A DNA stretch of 64,000 nt. It comes from Xylogone sp. PMI_703. Lineage: Eukaryota; Ascomycota; Leotiomycetes. Under the pieces are notes generated by a model that was given only the letters and a program-made list of their open reading frames with translations, was not told where the DNA came from and searched no databases. Positions 11,515 to 21,667 of the stretch are shown here, one piece after another (within the stretch, counting starts at the first letter, position 1; the number at the start of each line of letters is the position of its first letter). The stretch lies in the NCBI GenBank assembly GCA_021399445.1, contig JAJTUQ010000004.1, forward strand, positions 4,650,001-4,714,000, written 5' to 3'. The position numbers and the translations under genes are program-made.

Positions 11515-13054
11515 ATGACACCTCCTCCTACGGCTCAAGAGACTCTCCAGCTTACATTTGGAGAAAAACTCGACTGTGCGATCAAAGTTGGCGGAGGAGG
11601 TAAGTTACGCTCTTAGTCTATCGACATCTGTATCGTGATATCGACACAGCTAATACCATGAAGTAACTGCTGCGCTTGGTGCGCTAGTTTGCTATCCATT
11701 CCTAAGTAAATCGAATAAGCACCCAGTTCTTTTCCAACATGTGGTGTATACTCTGGCGCGCAACCTAACCTCGAACTTCACAATCCGGCAGATGCGGTAA
11801 GTCCGGTCAGCTTCCAAACCACACCTTTCCAGCACACACATACACATGTAAAATATAACTCACTCGCTTGCCTTTTAGTGCCACCGGAGCTACTACAGAA
11901 GCTGTATACAATGCTCTTGCCGCCAAACACAATTTTGCTCCCAACACCGTTACAATTGATGAGGATGGGACAAAGGCATATTGGCTTGGGGACACCACGG
12001 CAAAGAAGGTCTTACTTTGGCTCCACAGTATGGAAATCTCGTGTCTTTCACACTTATATCGCAGGCAGAAGCTTTGCAGTGTCAAATAAGAGCCGGCTTT
12101 GTGTACTAACATGATACAAGGTGGCGGGTACTGCTGTCATCAGGCACCACAGGAACTCGATATCTGTTGGCATTATCACCAAATATCGGAGGGTAAACTA
12201 GCTGTACTAGTGCTGGATTACGGTGAGCCTCTCTTACCGCATCGTAACAGATAGTCATATCTAACGAGTAGCATTGCTTCAGATCTCGCTCCTGAGCATC
12301 CTTATCCACGTCAACTATCCCAAGCAGCGAGAGCACTTCAATATCTATTATCCAATGGAAGATCACCTTCAGAGGTAACCGATCCCTTCCCTATCTGAAT
12401 TTTTATTGCTGCATCGAACTAACATGAGCAATGCTCTAGATTATCATCGGTGGTGGTTCAGCCGGCGGTCACCTCTGTCTCGCCCTCCTGGGACACCTGT
12501 CTCACCCTCATCCGAATCCAACTGTACCAGCTATAACACTTCCTGCTCCGCTTGATGGCTTCCTGCTCATCTCGCCAGGCGTAAGTCTTGATGGCCGAGA
12601 GCCACCAGCCCCAGCACTGGACAGTATAAGTAGTGTAGGAACCGGAAAATGGGGCGCTGCGTATCGGGGAGGCGTAGATTTCGATCCATACAACTCTCCT
12701 GTGAGTGCTAATGCAGAGTGGTGGAAAAATCCAAAGGCGAAGAACATTCTGTTTGTGGCTGGAGCAGACGAGATACTTGCTACGAATATAAAGGAGACGT
12801 CCGATAAGATGAAGGTTCGTGTAGTCCCCACCCCTCCTCGAGCATTATATCTTGCCTCATATATCGATACAACGTCATGAAAGTATTTTGGAACAGAAGT
12901 TAACTTTGTGCTGTAGTCTGTTTATCCGGAAACGGAGACTCTCTTCGCCGTAGGAGAGAGCCATATGGCAGCCGTATTCGGAGCAATTATTGGAACAAAA
13001 GAACAGTCCGAGTCGGCTATCTTTGTGGATTCTTGGCTTAAGAGAATTATCTGA
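11515..13054 (+). CDS. Alpha/beta hydrolase (HSL-like esterase/acetyl hydrolase)
   Basis: Seven exons (11515-11599, 11664-11796, 11879-12027, 12121-12222, 12283-12374, 12440-12814, 12917-13054) join in frame to 357 aa. Signatures of the hormone-sensitive-lipase type are present: a tryptophan and histidine leading to HSGGY (residues 122-126), DLAPEHPYP, the nucleophile elbow GGGSAGG with Ser194, an acid in GADE, and His in GESHMA. The oxyanion motif is normally HGGG, so here the first Gly is Ser. The reaction is likely ester hydrolysis, for example deacetylation of a small molecule; such enzymes often occur beside fungal terpene genes. It lies 1 kb upstream of a terpene synthase on the same strand. 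Substrate is unknown. The exon count is high, but every junction keeps phase and each exon carries family sequence. Confidence 0.85.
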
Positions 13055-14079
13055 ATTAGTTAGTTCTAGTCAAAAGTTGTATGGCTTGATAGTTGCTAGC
13101 TTGTTATATTTACTTAGCTTTTCTAATTATTGCTCAAAAGGTAATCGAATTTATTTAATCCGCATCTCACTCGCAGTAATACTAAGAAATTATGTATGGA
13201 GTTTAAGCATAATAACATATGTATTTTGCTCATTGAAGTTGTGGGCTATACCACCAGGGCTCGATTTCATGACACCGCAAAGTATATATGGCTGATGCAT
13301 TTTACCTCCACCAATGGAATATAATATGCAGTTATCTCATGGCTATAACCATATATCCAAGCAAAGCATATTGTTATGCAGAGTATCATTTCGTCATTTC
13401 TAGATGATCTACTGCAGGAACCCGCCTGCGATCCGTCCGGGCGCTGGTACCCGCTCGGGGCGGAGCAGCTGTGGCTGAACGCGTCATAAATTACTTTGCG
13501 ATAATGCACTCGGACGACTTACCCACATATCTGGAATCTCCTTGTTCAAAGGATTAATGCCAAAATTTATACAGTGTTCCATTAATCAGAGTAGAAGATT
13601 TAGAGATAGCAGGTTCAATATGCATTAATTACGTATGAAACTTGGACAGCTCAATATGAGATAATGAGAGTGCAGGTTCTGAAATTTATGTATTCAGAAC
13701 GTCTTCCCCATCCTACTCATGATTTTACTTTGAACATCTCAATAACACCATATACATATATCGTGAGGAAATCTCCGTCGTATCCTCTAAGAGACTAGTG
13801 CTTACTGTTATAGACCGCTCTTTTCTATTTAGTTCGGTTAGATGAGATTTTATGTAAGTTTAAATTCATAACATCTGCTATATCTCCCATCATAAGAAAG
13901 TTAGACCTAGAGGGAATTTCGAAAAATTGGATACCTCAAGGTAGGTTTATAGTCTCTGCATATTTAGATAATAGACTATCTTAGCTCAATCATACCTAGA
14001 GAACCTAAAGTCTGGGGATCTCAACTCAAAGCTGAATTGCTGTACTTATTCAAACCTCCCGAGGTCTCATTTGGACATC
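13055..14079. other. Intergenic region with a GC-rich relic
   Basis: About 1 kb, mostly AT-rich. A sharply GC-rich patch at about 13408-13490 reads, on the plus strand, as a short coding-like peptide (EPACDPSGRWYPLGAEQLW) ending in a stop. It may be the remains of a lost gene. Its family is not recognisable. The 3' part should hold the terpene synthase promoter. Confidence 0.4.
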
Positions 14080-15175
14080 ATGAGCTCAATGAAGGCATTC
14101 GATTTCGCTGCACAGCCTTACCAAATACCTCCTTCTATATTCGAGTCGAGATTCCACCCTTTACCAATCGAAACAATAGAAGCCTCCATTAACTCCTATC
14201 TGGAAAAGAACTGGCAATTCAAGAGTGAAAAACAGAGAAGCTCCGTATTCAAAGTCAACTTCTCCAAAGCAGCTAGTCTCTTCTTCTCTTTTACCTTCAA
14301 CGAGCGTCTTGATGCAGTTAACAGATTGTTTTATGTATCGCTTCTGATCGATGGTATGCTCAGAAAATTAACTACTCATTCTCACGATTCTAATGCATTT
14401 ACTATACTAGATATCCTAGACCAGTTATCTCTGGAAGAAATGATAGCGTACAGAGACCGCTTAGTGAAGATAGTGCATGGAACTGTTGCACCGGACAACG
14501 CAAAGTGCCTGGAGAAGATACTTGCCGAGAATTTCCAGATCATGAGAGATTTCGACGAGAAACTCACGGAAGAGGTTGTACAAGGTTTCTGCATTGTGCT
14601 GCGGGCTCAAACTGATAGTAGCCGTCCTGAGGTGAATCACTTAGGCCCGTTCTTACAGTTCAGAGATGTCGACGTTGGACGACAGTATGTGACCCCGCTA
14701 TGAGCATTGATCACCCAAAAGAAAGCATTAAAGAAGGTTAACAAAGTACGTTAGACTCTACACTGCCCTCGCTAGATTTGGTGCCGGGATACACCTCACT
14801 CCCGAAGAGCGAGAAACAGTCCTCCCACTCGAGGTGAAGATATTCCAGCACTTGGGCGTCGTAAATGACATCTACAGCTGGAACAAGGAGTGGAAAGCAT
14901 ACCAGGCAAGTCCTAGTGATACTACTCTGCCGTCCTCTTCCATCCGGATCTTCTCCCAGGAGACTGGATTATCGCACGCATCAAGCAAGAGGATGATGTA
15001 CATGCTCTGCAGAGAGCTGGAAATTGCGTTCAGGGACGATGTTGTTGAGATTCGACAGAAGAATGGTGATCAGCCGTTACGGCCTGAAATGGAGAAGTAT
15101 CTCAAAGTGCTTGAGTATTTTGCCCGAGGCAATGAACTATGGAGTCAGTCTACGCCGCGGTATAATTCTGTATGA
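14080..15175 (+). CDS. Class I terpene synthase (sesquiterpene-cyclase type)
   Basis: Exon 1 (14080-14684) and exon 2 (14755-15175) join over a 70-bp intron (GTATGT to GTTAG) to 341 aa, the usual length for fungal sesquiterpene cyclases. The second metal motif is complete: NDIYSWNKE matches NDxxSxxKE. The diphosphate-sensor region reads FLQFRDVDVGRQ, and the C-terminal WSQSTPRY motif is typical. The expected first metal motif (DDxxD/E) is degenerate: the matching place reads LLIDGMLRKL, with one Asp and no second acid. The enzyme should ionise and cyclise a prenyl diphosphate, most likely farnesyl diphosphate, in the cytosol. Altered metal binding may change or weaken activity. It sits in the middle of a hydrolase, P450 and epoxide hydrolase group. 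The ATG at 14080 was chosen over an upstream TTG. Confidence 0.9.
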
Positions 15176-15801
15176 AGATTGGATATATTTCGGGGGTCAT
15201 CCCAAGAATTGCGCTCTACAGATTTGCCACGATTAAATTGCAGATAGCTAAGAGTTTAATTATGAAGAGCACTAATTCCAGCTACGCGTGTATCACTGTT
15301 TTGCTTTATTTTGGGTTCCAATTATGCAACTCGCTTTCCAAGGTAACACAAAAACTCTATATTGACCTCCCGGTTGCACTGGGCAATTGAGACCTAAACT
15401 GTATTAAATTCTGAACCCTGGTCCCAAGCATCCTTGTCCCGAGAACCCGTTAGTCCCAGGAATCACAGGTTCTTAGGAGGGGTTCTATTAATAGCGTACG
15501 AAACCGCAGTACCATATAATATAAAATAAAACATTACCCTTGTGCATAATTCGTTTGGCTTAGTGGTACAGCCTCACTTGTATTATTTTGGAATGAGGAT
15601 CCGCGGTTCGTCCCGTGAATGGGCAAAAAAAAATTAATTTTTAAATATATATTTTTTGCTTTAACTTTTTTTAATATAATTAAATAATATAATTATTTTT
15701 TAATTTAAATTTTATATAAAAGTATTCCGGTTAGAGTACATCTGCATTTCATATATAATTCATATGCTTTTGTCAGGACAGAGTGCTTAATTAATCCGGC
15801 T
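15176..15801. other. Intergenic region with very AT-rich core
   Basis: About 630 bp between the terpene synthase and the P450 relic. It contains a tRNA-like sequence (listed separately) followed by a run of almost pure A and T at about 15626-15725. That AT-rich part directly abuts the decayed P450 and may be its missing 5' portion after heavy C-to-T mutation. Confidence 0.5.
15541..15625 (+). other. tRNA-like relic
   Basis: TGGCTTAGTGG at 15556 matches a pol III A box, and GGTTCG at 15605-15610 resembles a B box about 40 bp later. The ends TGCATAATTC and GAATGGGCA can pair imperfectly as an acceptor stem, and CCTCA/TGAGG can form an anticodon stem. The loop is far too long (17 nt) and the B box lacks its usual A. 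It is probably a tRNA pseudogene or tRNA-derived element, not a working tRNA. Confidence 0.3.
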
Positions 15802-16380
15802 GTGATGAGACGGTCTTACAAACAGGTGAAATGTCTCCCAGCGGTGGTGGAAGAGACATTCAAGATCTCCCTAAGCCCAAATGCGTTCCCTCGCCTTGTT
15901 CCTGGGAAGGGAGAGAATATTGAAGGAAATTGGGTCCCAAGAAGTACAACAGTTGGTGCCGTACACCCAGAAGGTGCCACTATGTACCCAGACAATTTTG
16001 CCTGACCAAAGGAGTTCTTACCTGAACATTAGTTAGCTCCGGAGTCGTACGAGCAAGATTATGAGCCAGCTGAGCAGTACAATGCTGATAAGAGGCACAT
16101 GTCGCAGCCGTTCTCTTATGACCTTGGGGATTGTATAGGAAAAGAAGTGAGTGATTTACTCGTTCTTTTGAGACAGCTTCTGGGAATATAATACTAACCA
16201 AGACTTTCTTTAAGCTTTGCTTATGCCGCAATCCGTGTCATTATCTCGAAGCTACTTTGGAAATTCGATCTTGCATTTGCTCTAAAATCGGACCACGATA
16301 ACTGGGCAAGCTCTCAAAATGCTTTCTCTCTGTGGGATAAATCAGGGCTTGGGATAAATCTTACCCCAAGATGGGATTGA
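15802..16380 (+). pseudogene. Cytochrome P450 relic (C-terminal part only)
   Basis: The sequence reads clearly as the last 170 or so residues of a P450 but is broken. It begins near the K-helix: PAVVEETFKIS, where the ExxR motif appears as ETFK. The meander follows (FPRLVPGKGENIEGNWVP). In-frame stops then appear at 16003-16005 (TGA) and 16036-16038 (TAG), at places where the family has Arg and Arg-Trp. The haem loop reads FSYDLGDCIGK instead of the expected FxxGxRxCxG. After a likely intron near 16146-16212 the C-terminus is intact (ISKLLWKFDLAFALK, LTPRWD). The upstream two thirds are missing. Changes such as CGA to TGA are typical of RIP or cytosine deamination. The gene once probably belonged to the surrounding cluster. 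It is distinct from the intact P450 at 19317. Confidence 0.88.
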
Positions 16381-16623
16381 ACAATGAATGAAGAAGACTG
16401 CGAGGATTGAATATCACCACTTACATCTCCAGCAGTTGGTAGTCTAGAATTGTTCAGGTCAACGTGCAATGTCTGAATGCCATGGGGCTCATCTCCTATC
16501 GGCTTGCGTGATTGGCCGTCGTTCATCAAGACCGTCATAATGTGTATTAGTCTATGTCTTGAGTATGTTATAGGAAAGCCTCTGATCCCTGATTAATCTT
16601 TGAAGATACTGCAGTTTTATTCT

Positions 16624-17960
16624 TCATAGCGCGAGCGCCGCCATCTTTCTACCTCCTTGCATCAAAAGAGCGTCCATAATGCAAATCGATGCCATGGCCT
16701 CCACGATTGGAACTGCGCCTAAATATGGTTAGCAGAATCAATTTAATCGTTTGATTTGACCTACGTGGAACAACGCAGGGATCATGACGCCCTTTGGCCT
16801 CTAGAAGTCCATCACTTTCTCCTTCAAACGTGACTGTTTGTTGAGGTAGGCCAATCGTTGCAGGCGACTTGAAAGCGACACGGAAAAAGACGGGGGCGCC
16901 GTTCGTGATTCCTCCCTGAATACCTCCGCTGTTGTTCGTCAAGGTTGTGAGCTTTGGTTTCGCAAAGCCGTTCTTGGAATCCGAACTAGTATCGGGACTG
17001 CGAATAAACATGTCATTGTGCGCGGACCCAGGGATTTCTGTTCCTTCAAATCCAGAGCCGACTTCAAATCCCTTTGTCGCTGGAATACTGAGCATTGCCT
17101 GGGCAAGTGTCGCCTCCAACTTTGAAAATACTGGCTCGCCGAGTCCGGATGAGAGATTTCGAATGACGCACGTAACTGTGCCTCCTATACTGTCCTGGCG
17201 ATCTCGAAAGTCGGCAATGTAATGCTCCATTCTGGCAGCTACCTCCGGGTCTGGACACCGGACAGGCGACTTGTCAATAGTTTCCCGTGTAACCGTTTGA
17301 AGCAGTTGGAGAAACTTGGGGTTCTGAGAAGTGCGAGGATGCTCAGCTGTGGGTGGGATGTGATGAATACTCCCGACAGATGAAACCCAAGCAACAATCT
17401 CAATCCCATGGGCAAGTTTAAGGTAGTGTTCACAAAGAGCGCCTGCCGCCACACGACCGATTGTTTCTCGCGCACTCGAACGGCCCCCACCTGACGATGC
17501 ACGAACACCATACTTCTCAAGGTAGGTGAAGTCGGCATGACTGGGGCGCGGATACTGCTTCATGGTATTGCCTTTGTAGTCTGCGGGGCGGAAATCTTGG
17601 TTTTTGACGACCATAGCTATCGGGGTCCCGAGTGTGACTCCTCCTTCCACTCCTGATTGGATTGACACAATGTCAGCCTCATTACGGGGTGTCGTAATAG
17701 AGCTTTGACCAGGGCGACGGCGAGAGATCTGACATTTTGTGTTAATAAAGTTCTAGAAAGTGTGATGGTTATTCTATATACTGACCTGAGGCTGAAGTAT
17801 CTCTTCTGAGACGGGGACTCCAGGAGGAAAATTGTCGACAATACACCCAACGCTGGGGCAATGGCTACGGAAATGAGCGACCAGCGCTATCCTAGCTCGA
17901 AGAAGATACTTACCTCTCGCCGTATGTCGTTACACGCAGAAATTGCCCAAAGGTTGACAT
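16624..17960 (-). CDS. aro2: Chorismate synthase, possibly a cluster-associated paralogue
   Basis: Four exons (17960-17914, 17864-17786, 17728-16765, 16718-16624) join in frame to 394 aa. The enzyme makes chorismate from 5-enolpyruvylshikimate-3-phosphate with reduced FMN, the last common step to aromatic amino acids. Family motifs are intact: [68 protein letters not shown] and [18 protein letters not shown]. One notable change is HCPSVGCI, where the N-terminal signature is normally HCRSVGCI. The protein appears complete and under constraint, unlike the P450 relic beside it. It lies among terpene-modifying genes, so it may be a second copy serving secondary metabolism; one window cannot show whether another copy exists. 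It is divergent from the P450 at 19317, sharing a 1.36-kb upstream region. Confidence 0.93.
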
Positions 17961-19316
17961 GGTGGGTTATGCCAATAGTTTCCGGGAGACGTATGTTCTA
18001 GGAAAACGTTTTGTAGCCAGATCTGTTGCTGTGGACTAGAACCTATCATCAAATTCTGCAACCACTTATCAAGGTAGGCCGCATGGCATTAACAATGTTG
18101 TTCTGAGTCACATTTGCGAGTTACATACTTCAGTATGTGGATAAATTATTAGTTCATGTCGGATGAACATATTTCCATAAAAAAAACATCATGCACACGT
18201 GATAACGTACACACGTGCAAGTAAGCGGCCAAAGCAGCCTCCAACAAACAATGTGTGCAGCCCTCTCAGAATAATAACGTGCATATGTTTAACTCCTCCA
18301 TATTACAGAACTCCAAGATCCTTTGAAGGTCTTCTCGCGTTGTGACTAGTGTACTGTTACAGCTTGGCTTGTTAGCGCTAAGAAGCCTTGCTGCCTCAGG
18401 TATGTAGAAGCCGCCCAGAACAGAAATAGCGGAGCGACGTCCACTGGTCTACAAGTAAGCCGAGGCACAAACCTCGAAGATGCTCCGACTTGCCTATTCC
18501 TCACCCAACGCACGTCATAGATGTCCCTTTTGGTGGGAAATACTGAATTAGACGTGCAACGTCTCCATATTTGTCTTGGTTCATCGATCTATAACTTTAA
18601 ACGGAAGATAGCGATCTGGAACGCCGTGCTCAATTGAGGATAATTGCTTCTTTTAGCGCGAAGACAGTCTTGTGTAGCACGGGATTACTGAGTAATTTCT
18701 GAGTAAGGACGATTGAGGCCCCGCGAACGTGGTTTGTGATAAATGATCAATTGGATCTGTATCTACCATATTCCAATGGCATCACGGTGTAACCAATGAG
18801 AAGTTGCCTATTTTGTGTTGGACCTAGTGTCCTCGGTGTCTTCTTGGTTGGTCTCAGTTCTAGCACCGAGGGCATGATTATAACGAGCAGACGAGTACTA
18901 TGATGACGCCCGTCATCACAAGCTTTTCGAGCTTGCCTCGGATCTTGCTTCCTACCTTGCTCATCTCCACACCCCGCCAATTCATCCAAATCCTTCCATC
19001 ACAGGCTCACCAGGTAAAAGACATGGGCAAGGCGGGGCAATTCTAACCCCGTGGCACTCGCGTTGCTTTGTCAGGTCTTAGGTTCTTACTAGAGAGATCA
19101 GCAAGAGGCCGCTGGCAGCAATTGCCGACCGCCGACATGGACGCTATCACAATCTGGTGGGACTTTGCGAGCCGCCGAGCCTGCTTCTTAGTCTGGTCAT
19201 ATAAAGATTTGCCCACATATTCGAGCCCTCATGAATGCGAGCAGTCGGATTTCTTATGTTTTCCTCCTTAACTTCACCTATTCAAATTTATATACACCAG
19301 AGGTAGAGTTTTGAAA
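17961..19316. other. Divergent promoter region of chorismate synthase and P450
   Basis: About 1.36 kb between two divergently transcribed genes, with no coding sequence I can support. Two CACGTG boxes lie near the chorismate synthase side. A moderately GC-rich piece at 18830-19140 gives short frames on both strands that look like chance. Confidence 0.6.
18196..18217. promoter_or_regulatory. Pair of CACGTG E-boxes
   Basis: Two perfect CACGTG palindromes at 18196-18201 and 18212-18217 lie 16 bp apart, about 240 bp upstream of the chorismate synthase start. CACGTG is the binding site of bHLH factors in fungi. Placement in a shared upstream region makes joint control of the two genes possible. 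Binding is not shown. Confidence 0.4.
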
Positions 19317-21068
19317 ATGTTGTCCGACGTCCAAATCTTCGGGCTGGGGTTCGTCGCGCTTTTTGTCTTCTACGAGACCTTCGACTCCCTATGGAGCTGG
19401 CACCGGGCTCGCCAAGCTGCCGCTGCTCTCTCCTGCAAACCACCCAATGTCTGTCCGACCGGCTTTTTAGGAATCCCAGGAACATTCAAGTTGATTGACT
19501 CTGTCAGAAATTGCACCACATTGCAGGTGCTCTCAGAGGAACATGATCTATATGGCAACACCTTTGTGCGTCCTGCTCCAGGTGGCCGATTGCTGATCAC
19601 TTGCGAGCCGGAGAATCTCAAAGCCATGCTTGCAACGCAGTTCAATGAGTTTGGCCTAGGTCATCGGTATGAGCATTTTTATCCATTGCTGGGGGACGGG
19701 ATATTCACTCTCGATGGCGCTGGATGGAGCCATTCCAGAGCCATGTTGCGGCCACAGTTCAGCCGGGAGCAGGTGACTTCACCATATAACACATCTCATC
19801 GAAACTGTTCATGCTAACTTAGAGGCCCATATTTAGGTGGCAGATATTCATGCGCTTGAGATCCACGTTGACCATTTGGTCTCCTGCTTCCCACGACCCG
19901 GGCAAGCATTTGACATCCAGGAGCTCTTCTTCCGTCTCACGCTAGATAGCGCAACCGAATTCCTCTTTGGTGAATCAGTGAACTCCCTTGTCTCATCAAG
20001 TGCAACGCAATCCGGTGTCCCCGTCAAGTCAACTGAGAACGTTCTCGGTTTTGAAGATGCGTTCAACTTGTCACAAGATTACTTGGCATCCCGGTCCCGA
20101 GCCCAGAAACTCTATTGGCTCATCAACCCGGCGGCATTCAAGAGATCTAACAAGGTGGTCCATAAGCTTGTCGACTACTATGTAGCCAAAGCTCTAGAGG
20201 CCACCAACAAAAAGATAGATAACGAAAAGAACGGGAGATACATCTTCCTCAATGCCGTCGCCCAGGAGACACGCGATCCCAAGGCCCTGAGAGATCAAGC
20301 TCTGAACATTCTTCTTGCGGGTAGAGATACCACATCAGCTCTGCTTAGCTCCGTATTCTGGCTATTGGCTAGAAACCCTCGGGTCTGGGAGAAACTGCGA
20401 ACAGAGATTTTGAATGCTTTTGGAACTCTTGACAGTCCCAAGGGGCAGATCACCTTCAGTAGTTTGAAGGATATTTCATACCTGAGACATGTTATGGATG
20501 AAGGTAATATTCTACGTCTTATCTTTTCTTATCTTCTCTGTTTCTGACTCGGTTATTAGCACTGAGACTCTTCCCGCCTGTTCCTCTAAACTTTCGAACA
20601 GCCTTGAAAGATACCACCATTCCTAGAGGCGGTGGTCCCGATGGCCGCTCTCCTGTCTTTGTTGAGAAAGGAAAAGATGTGGGCTACTCTGTCTACGTGA
20701 TGCACAGACGAAAGGACCTTTGGGGAGCAGATGCCAATGATTTCCGACCCGAGAGATGGGCGGAAGGGAAGTCATTCCAGAACTGGCAGTTTTTGCCTTT
20801 CAATGGTGGGCCTAGAATTTGCCTTGGTCGTAAGTGATACCATGATGCTGCATCCTACCTTCTTACTTTCCCGGGTTGAGAATACGTTGCTAACTATGAC
20901 GCAGAACAATATGCGCTCACTGAAGCTGGCTTCGTGATTGCAAAACTATTACAGAGGTATGAGAGAGTTGAGAATGCGGATACGCATATGGGAGATGCAG
21001 TTATCGATGCCAATCTTACTATGAAGCACCATCATGGTGTCCGAGTTAGGCTGTACTCTGCAGCTTAG
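19317..21068 (+). CDS. Cytochrome P450 (CYP52/CYP63-like)
   Basis: Four exons (19317-19772, 19837-20503, 20560-20829, 20905-21068) join to 518 aa. An N-terminal hydrophobic segment (residues 4-20) anchors it in the ER membrane. The I-helix oxygen motif AGRDTTS is at 313-319, the K-helix ExxR is EALR at 374-377 (split by an intron), the meander reads FRPERW, and the haem loop [10 protein letters not shown] is at 455-464 with ligand Cys462. All key residues are present, so it should be active. The overall pattern resembles alkane and fatty-acid hydroxylases of the CYP52/CYP63 type, which often recur in fungal clusters. Here it likely oxidises the terpene product or a linked acyl chain. The next gene is an epoxide hydrolase on the same strand. 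The ATG at 19317 starts the anchor segment. Confidence 0.95.
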
Positions 21069-21667
21069 AACCCGGCTGTCTGTAATCTAGTTTTTAACGA
21101 TCGGTTCTTATGTGAATTAAATGATACCATATGAAATCAATTCCAGAGATAACTGCATAACATGATATCACAAATGAAGAGCTCGGCACCTCGGTAGTTA
21201 GTCAATGTGCCAGGAGAGGATTTTGTAATCGGAGGCCTAACCAAGTAAAAGGTAATATGTGAGTGCGGGGTCGTAGGGCTGCTGGATAATTGAATGTAAT
21301 CATATTAGTATGAAGCAGCCTTAACTGCCCACCAGTTACACGGGAACTGAGCTCAATCAATATATACTTTTTCAAAATAAGACTCATAAGGATAAAATAC
21401 CCCTGGACAAACTTTATCGGACAGCAGATGCCCCGCGCCGTACTGGATGACGAACATCCCCCTTATGTCAGCATTTACATACGAGCAGGACCAATCAGCG
21501 ACGACTCTCTACTGCTACCCCGGGACTTGCATCTAGAAAACTGATTCACACATATGCTTCCCTCCTGCACTCTTTTTCATCCCTTTTACTCCTTAAAAAA
21601 AAGGAGCATCTCGAAAAATTTTCAATTCTAAAATCAATCCCCTACTCCCAAAAGAAAAGAAAAAACG
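21069..21667. other. Intergenic region between P450 and epoxide hydrolase
   Basis: About 600 bp between two genes on the same strand. It should hold the P450 3' UTR and the epoxide hydrolase promoter. A pyrimidine-rich stretch and an A-run at 21550-21660 lie directly before the epoxide hydrolase ATG. Nothing else is visible. Confidence 0.55.
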
